Assembly (NCBI GenBank): GCA_029243485.1
Contig: JAQWRY010000001.1
Location: 248,001 to 312,000, forward strand
Reading direction: 5' to 3'
DNA: 64,000 nt
Source of the DNA: Candidatus Binatia bacterium
GTDB lineage: Bacteria > Desulfobacterota > Binatia > UBA12015
The notes below the pieces were generated by a model. It was not told the DNA's origin. It made no database searches and was given only the letters and a program-made list of their open reading frames with translations. The position numbers and the translations under genes were made by a program. Shown in pieces: positions 24,805-34,326 of this stretch (position 1 is its first letter; each line of letters begins with the position of its first letter).

Positions 24805-25512
24805 CTAAGCCGCGACAGACGGATGGTCCCCCCGCACGCGCCCGTGCATGGGGGACTCACCCAGACCGAGCAGCAAGCGAACGTCATCGAGCGGCAACGC
24901 GAGGAGATTCTCCCAATCCGTCGCGGGGAGCCAGGCCGCACGTCGACCTCGTTGGTACGAGGCCCACACGAAGCGGCGACCTTCGGCATCCAGCCCGATC
25001 AGCCCAAGCGCAATCAGAACACCGGTAGCGAGACTCGTCACCTGTCCCAGGCAGAAGGCCAACAGCGCCGTCTCGCCGCGGAGGTCGCAGTCATAGCCTG
25101 CGACCACGTGTTCGAGATCGTGCTGATCGCGCCGCCTCGCGAAGAATCGGGCGCGGCCCTCGTCGGCCCAGGGTTCGTCGCCGAGGTCCTCGGTGGCACC
25201 GCTCGCCTCTACCAATGCTTCTGCGGACAGGTCCTCACGCTCCACGAAGTCGAGGTACACACGGCCGAGACTTCCGTCCGGCATTTTCGCGAGCCACGTG
25301 CGGTCAACCAGGACCGAGAGGAGATCCCGTTCTTCGTCGACGACCCTCTGCCCGACACGACTCGCCCGGAAGCGTCGGAACCAACCCTCCTCGAAGGGGC
25401 CGTCGAGCGCATCGTAGAGCTCCAAGACCGGACCCGTGTTCTCCGGATCCTGCCAGATCCGGCGAAGAGCACTGACCGCATCGAGCGGACGAATCCATTG
25501 TGAGCGACCCAC
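24805..25512 (-). CDS. Coq4-like protein with the HDxxH(x11)E zinc motif
   Basis: 235 residues. HDLEHVVAGYDCDLRGE at 131-147 matches the Coq4 signature HDxxHx11E exactly (His131, Asp132, His135, Glu147). Coq4 acts in C1 modification of the ubiquinone ring precursor in eukaryotes and some bacteria. No other ubiquinone gene is present. The C-terminal half (LLAFCLGQVTSLATGVLIAL) is helical, as in that fold. The assignment rests on the motif and its spacing. A different hydrolase role for this bacterial branch is possible. Confidence 0.75.
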   Translation of the reverse strand: MGRSQWIRPLDAVSALRRIWQDPENTGPVLELYDALDGPFEEGWFRRFRASRVGQRVVDEERDLLSVLVDRTWLAKMPDGSLGRVYLDFVEREDLSAEALVEASGATEDLGDEPWADEGRARFFARRRDQHDLEHVVAGYDCDLRGETALLAFCLGQVTSLATGVLIALGLIGLDAEGRRFVWASYQRGRRAAWLPATDWENLLALPLDDVRLLLGLGESPMHGRVRGDHPSVAA

Positions 25513-25578
25513 AGTTCCCTTGTGGTCATCTGATCCGATTCGCGCAAGTCCGATGTCCGAGGAATCAATGAAGAACCG

Positions 25579-26889
25579 TCAGCGGCGCGCATACAACCGC
25601 ATCGCGACTCCGGATACGACACAGCCGAGCGCCGCGAACTGCAGAGTCGCCCCGATACCGATCAGCCCGGCCACCGCCCCCATCGCCAGGGACCCGATGG
25701 GCGTCAGGCCGCCCCAGGCGACCTGGAAGAGGCTCATCACGCGACCCCGGTTGTCGTCGTCCACGAGCTGCTGAATCAACGTCTGCAGACCCGTCATGAC
25801 CGCGAAGTAGAAGTACCCGACGACGAACTGCGCGCCGAAAGCCATCCACGGCACGGTGCTCGACGCAAAGACCGCGAAGGCGAGCCCGTACAGCGCCAGA
25901 CGGACCGCCGCCTTTGCGAGGGTCGGTCGCGGGTCACGACCCGTGACGAGCGCGCCCAGCATCGCGCCAAACGCCGTCGTCGCAACCAGCCACGGGAACA
26001 GGCCTTCGTCCCCAAGAACCCTGGCCGCGAACACGGGGAGCATCGCGATGTGGCCGATCCCGAAGACCGACAAGCACCCCGCCGTCGCGATCGCCGCGAG
26101 GGCCGGACGACGCTCCCGAGCGTGGTCCCACCCGTCGCGGATCCGCTCCAAGATGCCGCTCGTCTCGTCTTCGTCGATCTCATTCGAGACGCGCATCCGA
26201 CTGACGAGCACGCCGGCAACCGCGGAAGCTCCGGCGAAGACCAAGAACCCGACCGCATAGCGGCCCGACGCGACGAGCGGCGCTGCGAGCAAGGGCCCCA
26301 CGACACGGGTCAGGTTGTTCATCGCCGACTGCAGGGCCACCGCGCTTGCGAGATCCTCGCGGTGAACTGCGTTCGCCGCGATCGCCATGGTCGCCGGCCC
26401 CGCGAACGCGAAGGTCGACCCCATCCAGAATGCCAGGCCGAGCAACACCGCGGGAGTGATGAGCTCGTAAGAAGACAACCACCCCAGAATTCCCGAGACG
26501 ACGACCACCATGGCGTAGCAGGTGAGGACGATTGTCTTGCGGTCGATGCGATCCGCGAGTGCCCCCGCGATCGGCGCCAATACGAGTGCGGGAATCAGCA
26601 GCGCAAACGTGAGCAATCCGACCTGGAACGGATCGCCGTGACTCAAGTCCACCATCAGCGCTTGGAGCGAGATGTGCGCAAGCCAAAAGCCCGTCTGGTT
26701 CACGACAAAGGCCGCGAACAACAGCTGGTAGTCTCGATGCCTCAGGGCGGCGAAGATCCCACTCTGAATCGGCTCGACGGTGTGAGGCGCCCGCGACGAC
26801 GGTACGCCCATCGCTACCGAGTCCGCAGGGTTGAGCGCAGCCTCGCCCGGATTCGAACCCAGACTCTCCTCTGCGTGAGACTTGACCAT
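25579..26889 (-). CDS. MFS exporter of the EntS-like type
   Basis: 436 residues with about 11-12 predicted membrane helices. It begins FAALRHRDYQLLFAAFVVNQ, the typical opening of the MFS_3/EntS group of multidrug and siderophore exporters, and includes ALADRIDRKTIVLTCYAM, the loop 2-3 motif. It is a proton-driven exporter of unknown substrate. About 40 soluble N-terminal residues precede the fold. ATG 26889 is the assumed start. Confidence 0.8.
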   Translation of the reverse strand: MVKSHAEESLGSNPGEAALNPADSVAMGVPSSRAPHTVEPIQSGIFAALRHRDYQLLFAAFVVNQTGFWLAHISLQALMVDLSHGDPFQVGLLTFALLIPALVLAPIAGALADRIDRKTIVLTCYAMVVVVSGILGWLSSYELITPAVLLGLAFWMGSTFAFAGPATMAIAANAVHREDLASAVALQSAMNNLTRVVGPLLAAPLVASGRYAVGFLVFAGASAVAGVLVSRMRVSNEIDEDETSGILERIRDGWDHARERRPALAAIATAGCLSVFGIGHIAMLPVFAARVLGDEGLFPWLVATTAFGAMLGALVTGRDPRPTLAKAAVRLALYGLAFAVFASSTVPWMAFGAQFVVGYFYFAVMTGLQTLIQQLVDDDNRGRVMSLFQVAWGGLTPIGSLAMGAVAGLIGIGATLQFAALGCVVSGVAMRLYARR

Positions 26890-27035
26890 GGTGAAGGTGA
26901 TGTCGGCGGCACGCTCGAACGTCGAAAGCCGAGGCGCGTCGGATCCGCCCCCGCAGCGAACGCGCGGGCCATCAGCGACTCGACGTCTTTAGCAGCCGCG
27001 GTGCGCGACTTCACCCGAGGCGCGCATGAACTCCG

Positions 27036-27782
27036 CTACAGCAGACTCACAAGTTCCGACAGATCGCGGATGACCCACGTCGGCTCGGGACCGTCGTACT
27101 CGCGCAACGCACGTTCTTTGTCGCGCACCCGCCGCTCAACCCATACCGTTCGCATCCCCAAGCTGGAGGCGCCGCGAACGTCCGCGTCGAGGTTGTCGCC
27201 CACGTGCACGGTCTCTTCCGGCGTCGTGCCCAACGCCTCGAGTGCATGACGGAAGATCTCGGGACGCGGCTTTCGAATCCCGACGGTCTCCGACACCGTG
27301 AGCGCGGAGAAGTGTCTCTTGAGCTCCGCCGTTTCGAGGATGTCGAGTGCCGTCTCGGTGTGACTGAAGTTCGAACACAGGCCGAGGCGCCGGCTGCGAG
27401 CGAGCTCGGCGAGCACCTCGTCATGATGGGCCGGCGTCTCCGCGACATCCTGAATCTTGCCCATGTGCGCCCGCGTGAGGGCCTCCGGCAATCCGGCGTC
27501 ATCCAACTCGAGCCGCTCCACGACGCGCGAGAACCGCAGGAGGGTCGGCAGCTCGATCCCCCGGTCAATATGGCTCTCCATGAGTTCGCGATCGGTCTCG
27601 CGGAGCGTTGCAAGGAAGTCGTCGAACGGAACGTCGTGGCCCCGCAGAGCGATCGCCTCGTGTTGAGAAAGAATCGTCGAGGGCATCGTCCGACCGCCAA
27701 TCGCGGCCATCGGCAGACGAGAGAAGTGCAGGTCGACGAGGGTGTCGAAGAGATCGAAGAGAACTGCGCGAACGACCGTCAT
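27036..27782 (-). CDS. HAD-superfamily hydrolase
   Basis: 248 residues. AVLFDLFDTLVDLH supplies the DxD(T) nucleophile motif 1, LGLCSNFSHTETALD motif 2, KPRPEIFRHALEALG the motif 3 lysine, and VHVGDNLDADVRGASSLG motif 4. This is a subfamily I phosphatase or dehalogenase-like enzyme; the substrate is not predictable. Its ATG overlaps the stop of the upstream quinone oxidoreductase (ATGA), so translation is probably coupled. Confidence 0.85.
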   Translation of the reverse strand: MTVVRAVLFDLFDTLVDLHFSRLPMAAIGGRTMPSTILSQHEAIALRGHDVPFDDFLATLRETDRELMESHIDRGIELPTLLRFSRVVERLELDDAGLPEALTRAHMGKIQDVAETPAHHDEVLAELARSRRLGLCSNFSHTETALDILETAELKRHFSALTVSETVGIRKPRPEIFRHALEALGTTPEETVHVGDNLDADVRGASSLGMRTVWVERRVRDKERALREYDGPEPTWVIRDLSELVSLL

Positions 27783-28750
27783 GGCTCAATCACGATCTTG
27801 CCCACAGCCCGGCGGTCCAACACGCGAGCCATCGCCTCTCCGGCGCGGTCGAGCGGGTAGCGGCCTCCGATGTACGGCCGCAGTCGACCCGCCTCGAGAT
27901 ACGCGCGCATCTCCGCCCGATTGCGCTCCGCCGCCGCAGCCTCCCGCGTGAGAAAGGACGCGATCTCGTAGCCCTTCACGATCACGCCCTTCAGAAGAAC
28001 GAGGTTCAGGGGAATGCTCGGGATCTGCCCGCTGGCGAATCCGATCACGACGTAGCGCCCCCCGTAGCGCGTCGCACGGAGAGCTTCTTCCGCATACGCT
28101 CCCCCGACCGGGTCGATGACCGCATCGGCTCCGCCCCCGGTCAGCTCCTTCAAGCGCTCCTTCAGAGGCTCCACTCCGTAGACCACTCCCTCGTCCGCGC
28201 CGATGCTGCGCGCGACGGCGACCTTGGGCTCGGACGAGGCGCACGCGATCACCCGAGCACCCAGGAGCTTCCCGATCTGCACGGCCGCAGAACCCACGCC
28301 GCCCGCCGCCCCCAGGACAACAAGCGTCTGACCGGGCTCGATCGCCGCGGTGGTTCGCACGGCGTCGTAGGCTGTGGAGTACGCCGTCGGAAACGCAGCC
28401 GCTTGGGCAAAGTCCACGCAATCCGGAATGCGTTGCAGCCCGGCAGCGGGAACGGCCAATTTCTCCGCGTACGCCCCGGTGAATACGCTTCCGAAGACCC
28501 GGTCCCCCGGCGCCAGGCCCGAGACCGCCGCGCCGACGCCGCAGACGGTCCCGGCGAAATCGCTGCCCGGGGTGAATGGTGGATCGACGGAGATCTGGTA
28601 GCGATTCGCGACGATCAGAGCGTCCGGGAAGTTCACCGAGACGGCGCCAACGTCGACGAGGACTTCTTGCGCCGCCGGGACGGGCGCCGGGAGCTCCTCC
28701 AGATTGAGCGTACGCGGCGGCCCGTAGGCGTGACAGACAATCGCCTTCAT
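27779..28750 (-). CDS. zinc-independent MDR oxidoreductase, NADPH:quinone oxidoreductase-like
   Basis: 323 residues. MKAIVCHAYGPPRTLNLEEL opens the GroES-like domain, TPGSDFAGTVCGVG follows, and LVVLGAAGGVGSAAVQIGKL is the NADPH-binding Rossmann motif. DAVIDPVGGAYAEEALRA is typical of the QOR/crotonyl-CoA-reductase-like group. It lacks the zinc-binding Cys cluster of alcohol dehydrogenases. It overlaps the upstream acyl-CoA synthetase (ATGA) and the downstream HAD gene, forming a three-gene operon. Confidence 0.88.
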   Translation of the reverse strand: MKAIVCHAYGPPRTLNLEELPAPVPAAQEVLVDVGAVSVNFPDALIVANRYQISVDPPFTPGSDFAGTVCGVGAAVSGLAPGDRVFGSVFTGAYAEKLAVPAAGLQRIPDCVDFAQAAAFPTAYSTAYDAVRTTAAIEPGQTLVVLGAAGGVGSAAVQIGKLLGARVIACASSEPKVAVARSIGADEGVVYGVEPLKERLKELTGGGADAVIDPVGGAYAEEALRATRYGGRYVVIGFASGQIPSIPLNLVLLKGVIVKGYEIASFLTREAAAAERNRAEMRAYLEAGRLRPYIGGRYPLDRAGEAMARVLDRRAVGKIVIEP

Positions 28751-30291
28751 CGGATACGCGTCTCGTGGTCTTGCCAATATCGATCGCGGAGAAGCCGCTT
28801 GTAGAGCTTCCCGCTCTCGGCACGAGGCAATTCGTCTGTGAAGTCGACGGAGCGCGGACACTTCACACCCGACAAGCGCGCGCGACACCAAGCGATCAAT
28901 TCCCGTTCGAGCGCAGGACCCGCCTCGGCGCAGTCGAGGAGTTGGACGACCGCCTTTACCTCCTCACCGAACTCCTCGTTCGGTACGCCAATCACCGCGA
29001 CATCCGCCACCTTGGGATGCGTGACGAGAAGGTTCTCGGCTTCCTGTGGATACACGTTCACCCCGCCGCTGATGATCATGTGTGCCTTGCGGTCGGTGAG
29101 GTAGAGATAGCCCTCCTCATCAACCCGGCCCACATCGCCCACGGTCGACCAGCCCTCCGTCGTGTAGCTGCGCGCCGTCTTGTCGGGGTCGTTGTGGTAT
29201 TCGAAGCGCGCGCCGCCTTCGAAGTAGACGGTTCCGACCTCGCCGACGGGCAGCTCGGTACCGTCCTCCCCGACGATGCGGACCGCACAGTGCTGGGGGC
29301 GACCGACGGAACCACGATGCGCGAGCCACTCCTCGCTCGAAAGGCTCGTCGAGCCGTTCGCCTCCGTCGCGGCGTAGTACTCGTAGAGGATCGGCCCCCA
29401 CCACTCGATCATCTCCTCTTTCACCGGCACCGGACACGGAGCAGCCGCGTGCACGGCGAGGCGGTGGCTCGAGAGATCGTATCGTCTCCGGACGTCGCCT
29501 GAGAGCCGCAGCAGCCGAACGAACATCGTCGGCACCCACTGACTCAACGTGACGTGATGGCAATCGATGAGCCGCAGGGCCTCCTCGGGATCGAACTTCT
29601 CCATGAGAACCGACGTGGCACCGATTCGCTGCATCGCCATCGTACAGCGGAGCGGCGCCGAGTGGTACAGCGGCGCGGGCGAGAGATAGACGTCGTCCGC
29701 GCTCACCTGCCAAAAGCCTTGGGTCAGCCCCAGCATCATCGGGTCCGCATCACCGATGGCCCGGTCGGGAAGCGGAACCCGAATGCCCTTCGGATGCCCC
29801 GTCGTGCCCGACGAGTAGAGCATGTCCTGCCCCTCGCATTCGTCCGGGATCGGCGTCGTGGGCCGGCCGGCAACGGCATTCTCGTAGCTCTCGAACCCGG
29901 GCACCGTGCCGCCGATCATCAGCCAGGTGTGCACGTGCGGCAGTCGAGCGACCAGCAGCTCGGCCACCCCGGCCAGCTCCCGCGAGGCAATCACCACCTC
30001 CGCACCACAATCGCGCACGATGTACTCGATCTCGTCCGCAGTCAGGTGGGTGCTCAACGGTGTGTAGTAAAGCCCCGAGCGCTGCGCCGCCCAGCACGGC
30101 TCGTGATAGTATCGATCGTTCACCTGTAGCATCGCGATCGCACCGCCACGCCTAACGCCGCGGTTCCGCAGGAGGTGCGCGCACTGATTCGACCGCTCGT
30201 CGAGCTGGCGATACGTAACGATCTCGCCAGAGCGCGCGAGAATATACGCAGGCTTGTCGGGCGTGGCGCGGGCATGAATTTTCGGATGCAC
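28747..30291 (-). CDS. AMP-forming acyl-CoA synthetase
   Basis: 514 residues. MLYSSGTTGHPKGIRVPLPD is the A3 nucleotide motif, LYEYYAATEANGST the A5 motif, GWSTVGDVGRVDEEGYLYL then TDRKAHMIISGGVNVYP the A7-A8 hinge, and RAESGKLYKRLLRDRY holds the C-terminal lysine. It resembles the FadD19/FadD17-type synthetases used for steroid side-chain or bile-acid acids, though specificity is inferred. It is first in a three-gene overlapping operon. GTG 30291 is the chosen start; another GTG lies at 30309. Confidence 0.88.
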   Translation of the reverse strand: MHPKIHARATPDKPAYILARSGEIVTYRQLDERSNQCAHLLRNRGVRRGGAIAMLQVNDRYYHEPCWAAQRSGLYYTPLSTHLTADEIEYIVRDCGAEVVIASRELAGVAELLVARLPHVHTWLMIGGTVPGFESYENAVAGRPTTPIPDECEGQDMLYSSGTTGHPKGIRVPLPDRAIGDADPMMLGLTQGFWQVSADDVYLSPAPLYHSAPLRCTMAMQRIGATSVLMEKFDPEEALRLIDCHHVTLSQWVPTMFVRLLRLSGDVRRRYDLSSHRLAVHAAAPCPVPVKEEMIEWWGPILYEYYAATEANGSTSLSSEEWLAHRGSVGRPQHCAVRIVGEDGTELPVGEVGTVYFEGGARFEYHNDPDKTARSYTTEGWSTVGDVGRVDEEGYLYLTDRKAHMIISGGVNVYPQEAENLLVTHPKVADVAVIGVPNEEFGEEVKAVVQLLDCAEAGPALERELIAWCRARLSGVKCPRSVDFTDELPRAESGKLYKRLLRDRYWQDHETRIR

Positions 30292-30359
30292 GGCCGATAC
30301 GTTTAGCACATGTCGAGACGCGCTTGCTGCGTCGGCGAATCGAGGGTGTAATCCCAGAC

Positions 30360-31358
30360 GTGCCCGACCTTTTGCCGGCGAAATGCCGCCGCGCCTCGCC
30401 GCGCCCTCTCTCTGCATTCCTCCTTGGAACCGCGGCGCTGCTCGCCGTGGCCTGCGGCCCACCCGCGGCACCGCCGCGCGCCCCCACGGCCGAGGTCGAG
30501 GCCGAACGCCAGCGACAGTATCAGCAGGCCGCCGCGCACCTCCTCGGGCACATGGAACGGGTCTCACGCGTCGGTGCACGAATCACGGTTGCCGGCGCGC
30601 CGTTCTGCGGAGAGGACACCAAGCCGTACATCGGAATCCTCAGCGCCAGTCGCAGCAGCGTGGCGCGAAAGCTCGGGCAACACCAGGCCTGGAAAGAGGC
30701 CGGGGCCGCCATGCGCGAGGTGTGGCAGATCGAAGGCGGTCCCGAAGTGCTCGCCGTTCTACCCGACTCTCCCGCCTCCGAGGTCGGAATCCAGGTGGGC
30801 GACCACATCATCGACCTCAAAGCCCTGACCGACACACCGGGCTCCCCTCTCTGGCTCGAAGTCTCTCGCCACGGCAAGCCGATCCGCGAAAAGATTCCGT
30901 ACGTGGCCGAGTGCGAGTACCCCGTCACCGCAACGGTCGGTGACATGGTGAACGCACACGTCTCCGGAGAGACGATCATCATCACTACCGGTCTGCTCCG
31001 GTTCGTCGAACGTGATGACGAGCTCGCCGTCGTGATCGGCCATGAGTTGGCGCATCGCATCCTCGGCCACCGTCGTTCGCGGCGGCGCAGTCGCGAACGA
31101 GCCGCCGACTACATTGGCGTATACCTGGCTGCCCGCGCCGGCTACGACCCGGCCGCCGCCGCGGACTTCGTCCGCCGGCTCGCTGCCGAGCATCCCGAAC
31201 TCATCAGCGAACGCGCGTCGCCCGCCCACCCCGGCACACCGGGTCGCGTCGCCGCGCTCGATCGGGCCGTCGCCGAAATTCGGGAGAAGCAGCGACGCGG
31301 CGCCCCCCTCTTCCCGGAGACGATCGAAGGCCTCGACCCCGAGAAGGACGCTCGTTAG
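30360..31358 (+). CDS. periplasmic M48-type zinc metalloprotease lipoprotein with an N-terminal PDZ-like domain
   Basis: 332 residues. The lipobox is LLGTAALLAVAC. VLAVLPDSPASEVGIQVGDH resembles a PDZ fold placed before the protease domain. The zinc motif is VVIGHELAHRILGH with HELAH at 228-232, and RERAADYIGVYLAARAGYD supplies the downstream Glu/Asp ligand and YLAARAGYDP typical of M48C peptidases such as BepA. BepA-like enzymes clear misassembled outer-membrane proteins; here the PDZ replaces the TPR domain. It is convergent with the DUF3604 gene and overlaps its stop by 4 bases. GTG 30360 is the assumed start. Confidence 0.8.
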   Translation: MPDLLPAKCRRASPRPLSAFLLGTAALLAVACGPPAAPPRAPTAEVEAERQRQYQQAAAHLLGHMERVSRVGARITVAGAPFCGEDTKPYIGILSASRSSVARKLGQHQAWKEAGAAMREVWQIEGGPEVLAVLPDSPASEVGIQVGDHIIDLKALTDTPGSPLWLEVSRHGKPIREKIPYVAECEYPVTATVGDMVNAHVSGETIIITTGLLRFVERDDELAVVIGHELAHRILGHRRSRRRSRERAADYIGVYLAARAGYDPAAAADFVRRLAAEHPELISERASPAHPGTPGRVAALDRAVAEIREKQRRGAPLFPETIEGLDPEKDAR

Positions 31359-33514
31359 CGCGGGGCCGCGGCCTCGACGAAAATCGGTGAGGACCACGCG
31401 CGCTCTTCCACGTCGGCCAGACAATCGTCGACCGGCGGTCCGTGCTCGCCGCCGCCCGGGCACACCCGCCCCTTCACACAGACACCGTCCGTGTCTCGCT
31501 CACAGTTTAGCGGATCGCCGTTGACTGCAGGCGACAACTCCTGAATTGCACGCACGTAGTACACGGCCTCACGACCCGAGGCCGCGAACCCCGGGTCGTC
31601 GAACGAAACCCCGCAGCCCACGGGATCGCCCGGACAATCGAGCACCTTCCAGGGATCCTCGATCAGCGGACCCACGGCTTCGCCAGCTTCGACCTGCGGC
31701 CGGATCCGAACGACTTCGATTCGGGTGATCGCCCGACGTGTCTCACCGGGGTGGTGGCACTCCCCGAGACAGAGACGCTGAAGACGCTCCGGCGTCAGGC
31801 GCTCGGTCACGACGTCCGGACAACCGGGACGCTGCTCGAACGCACCCGCAGCGCGCACTTCAAAACTCGGCACGCCGGACACCTCGACCTCGGTGCCCAT
31901 GGGCACCCGCTCTCCATCGGGCTGCACGAGATCGAACCACAAGAGAATCCGGTCGCCGGAGGTCCCGTAAACCTCGCGCCGGTCGAGAGCGTCGAAGATT
32001 GCGCCGCGGTCTCGTCCGCTCGAATGCACGGCGACGAGTCCGCCGGTGTAGTAGAAGGAAGAGCCCCGCGCGTCACGCCAATCGGATCCCATGGCCGCAC
32101 CGTCCGTCATCCTCGTACGACCGAACTCCTTGTAGCCGGACCCACCCCGGGCGCGGTGGTTGTCACTCGACGCCATCAACCCGAACCGGAACCGTGTCGG
32201 AACTCCACCGTCGTCGAAGTTGCCGAGCGCCAGGCCATACTGCGCGCTCCCCTTCGGTCGGTAGTTGAATGCGGGCAAGAAAGCGTCCCGCAACTGTCCG
32301 CACTCGCCGAAATCCCCGATGCTGCTGTGCAGAACGGCACCCGTGGGGCTCAGGAACTCTCCCGTCGAGCCGCGAGCCCGCGCCGCGTCGACCTGGTACT
32401 GACACTCGGGACTTTTGGGATCCACGCACCGAGCGCGAACGATCTCTCCCGCCCTCCAGCAACAGGGCTCGAACGCCTCGGTCGGCTCGGGACAAACGAG
32501 CTTCGTGTCCTCGGTCACATGGGCGTCGGTTAGCTCCGCGAAGACCTCGGAGTTTCCATGCCCCGAGTAGACCTCGATCAAACGCTGCCGGGCCGGATCG
32601 TGGAGACCTCCGCCGAGTTGGTAGGCGAGATCCTGCCCCTTCGGATTCGTGATCCCCCACGCGAGGCCGTGCGGAATGACCAGTGCCGGGAAATCCCACT
32701 GATCGAGTTTCTCGAAGAGCACGGCGGGCGTCGCCGCCGTCTCGTAGCAATCGGGCGGCAAGTCGTGGACGTCGACTCCGTGCGCACACTCTTCACGCCT
32801 AAACGTAGCCAACGTCGCGCGATGAACGTCGGCGTACTCATCCCAACGATCGAGGTCGCCGAGCGACAGCCCGAGGCCCACCATCCCCCACACCAGATTC
32901 GCAGGCCCCGCCGACGCGATCGGTCGCAACGGCACTTCCTCTTCCTCGGTGCCGAGGACGACCACGTTCTTGTGTCCGAAGTGGGTGTCGGGAGTCATCC
33001 CGCCCTGCGACCATTCCCAACCAAGGAATGACACCAGGTCCGGATCACGCGGATCGCCCGCGACGCGATTGCAATTCCGGATCACTTCGCGAGTCTCCGC
33101 CCACTCCTTGGCCGTGAGGGATTCCGCGTGATCGTTGATGCTCCAGAAGTCGAGAGCAGAACAGAAGCGCGCGAAATCACAGGCGTCGGCAGGCGGATGC
33201 GCGCCCTCCCCGTGAAGCGCCGGGAGCCCCTGAGCCATCGCATCGGTCGAGTACGACGTGTGGACATGCAGATCGCCGAAGAGGATTTGCTTCCTGCCCG
33301 GCGCACCCAGAGCCGTCGCCGCTTCCGATCGCTCGGCTGTCCGCGAGGCGACCACCTCCGCGGGCAAGCGCTCGGTCGCGATCTCGCCCGGTCGCGGCCA
33401 GTCCGACCGACTCGCGTTCCAGTAAAACCCGGCGAGGACGGCCGAGACCACGAGCACCGCGAGCCCGAGGACACCGACGACGCCGTAGAGAAGAGTGCGG
33501 AGAAAGCGCTTCAT
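31355..33514 (-). CDS. membrane-anchored DUF3604 / PHP-type phosphoesterase
   Basis: 719 residues. The N-terminus has a membrane segment (VVGVLGLAVLVVSAVLAGFYW). QILFGDLHVHTSYSTDAM and DFWSINDHAESLTA are the first metal-site motifs of the PHP superfamily, and SNDNHRARGGSGYKEFG-type sequence (MASSDNHRARGGSG) is the DUF3604 signature near the C-terminus. DUF3604 proteins are large secreted or periplasmic proteins of unknown substrate, probably metal-dependent phosphoesterases. The gene begins with MKRFLRTLLYG and is divergent from the DUF4215 remnant. Confidence 0.8.
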   Translation of the reverse strand: MKRFLRTLLYGVVGVLGLAVLVVSAVLAGFYWNASRSDWPRPGEIATERLPAEVVASRTAERSEAATALGAPGRKQILFGDLHVHTSYSTDAMAQGLPALHGEGAHPPADACDFARFCSALDFWSINDHAESLTAKEWAETREVIRNCNRVAGDPRDPDLVSFLGWEWSQGGMTPDTHFGHKNVVVLGTEEEEVPLRPIASAGPANLVWGMVGLGLSLGDLDRWDEYADVHRATLATFRREECAHGVDVHDLPPDCYETAATPAVLFEKLDQWDFPALVIPHGLAWGITNPKGQDLAYQLGGGLHDPARQRLIEVYSGHGNSEVFAELTDAHVTEDTKLVCPEPTEAFEPCCWRAGEIVRARCVDPKSPECQYQVDAARARGSTGEFLSPTGAVLHSSIGDFGECGQLRDAFLPAFNYRPKGSAQYGLALGNFDDGGVPTRFRFGLMASSDNHRARGGSGYKEFGRTRMTDGAAMGSDWRDARGSSFYYTGGLVAVHSSGRDRGAIFDALDRREVYGTSGDRILLWFDLVQPDGERVPMGTEVEVSGVPSFEVRAAGAFEQRPGCPDVVTERLTPERLQRLCLGECHHPGETRRAITRIEVVRIRPQVEAGEAVGPLIEDPWKVLDCPGDPVGCGVSFDDPGFAASGREAVYYVRAIQELSPAVNGDPLNCERDTDGVCVKGRVCPGGGEHGPPVDDCLADVEERAWSSPIFVEAAAPR

Positions 33515-33561
33515 CGCATCTCGGTCGGTAGGCCACGAGGTGACCGCGTGTCAATCCGGGC

Positions 33562-34260
33562 GCCGACCTGATCACCCTGGATCCGACGAAGTGGGTTGCG
33601 CTCGGCAACCCGGAGGGCAGCAAGGGCTCCAAGCGCGTCGATAAGGATGCGGCACGCAGCGGCATCAGGAAGTCCTCTTCAAGCCCGGGAACAACGGCGG
33701 GCTCCTCAAGATCATCGCGGCGGGCTCCAACTTCCCGTGGGAACTCGGCGGCCCCCACGACCCGGCCTGGATTTACTTCCGTGCGGAGGACAAGTGGTTC
33801 TGCGCCGAGGCCGGCCGTGTGCCTCCCGCAGGTCTGCGGCAACGCTGCGCTCGAACTCGGCGAGGAATACGACGACGGCAACCAGGCCGACGACGGTTGC
33901 GACACCGACTGCACCATCGGCGCCTGCGTCGGCCAGGAGACCTACCCCACCAAGTTCGAAGCGATTCAGGCAGTCGTCTTCGAAGGCTACGGCTGCACCT
34001 CGGTCATCTGCCACAACGCAAGCCCCAAGCAGGGACAGCTCGCCCTGACGTCCGCGAATGCCTATGCCGAGCTCTTGGACCAACCCTCGGCGATCGCACC
34101 GGTCGTCGATCTCGTGGAACCCGGCGAGTCGATCAGCAGCGTGCTGTGCCACAAGCTCGCGGCCGGAACGAATTCGGTGCTCCCGGCCTTCGATGACTCA
34201 CCGCTACGAGCCGGGCGCGCACTTACACCCGAGCATCTCGAAACCGTCGTACTACTATAG
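33562..34260 (+). pseudogene. secreted DUF4215-type protein in three reading-frame pieces
   Basis: Three consecutive stretches in different frames make one protein: LITLDPTKWVALGNPEG (33562-33665), then QEVLFKPGNNGGLLKIIAAG through AEDKWFCAEAGRV (33666-33815), then CLPQVCGNAALELGEEYDDG onward to 34260. The third piece is a DUF4215 Cys-rich repeat, normally GxECDDGN, with a Cys-to-Tyr change, followed by GYGCTSVICHNASP and VLCHKLAAG, which resemble haem- or metal-binding Cys-His motifs. Frameshifts lie near 33665 and 33815. No start or signal peptide is visible upstream. Confidence 0.7.
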
Positions 34261-34274
34261 AGGGATACTATAGA

Positions 34275-34309
34275 GGGACGTTGGTTAGTCGCGCCGAATT
34301 TGTTTAGTC
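34275..34309 (+). repeat. dispersed repeat family B, copy B3
   Basis: GGGACGTTGGTTAGTC at 34275-34290, then 9 bases, then TTGTTTAGTC at 34300-34309. It starts 14 bases after the stop of the DUF4215 remnant. A direct repeat ACTATAGAGGGA (two copies, 34252-34276) precedes it and overlaps the stop codon. Confidence 0.55.
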
Positions 34310-34326
34310 GAGGGCGCGGTCGCCCT

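Noticed and set aside
27036-30291. Horizontal transfer of the acyl-CoA synthetase operon
   Set aside because: Codon choice and base composition look like the neighbours by eye; no mobile gene or repeat flanks it. A composition calculation would be needed to say more.
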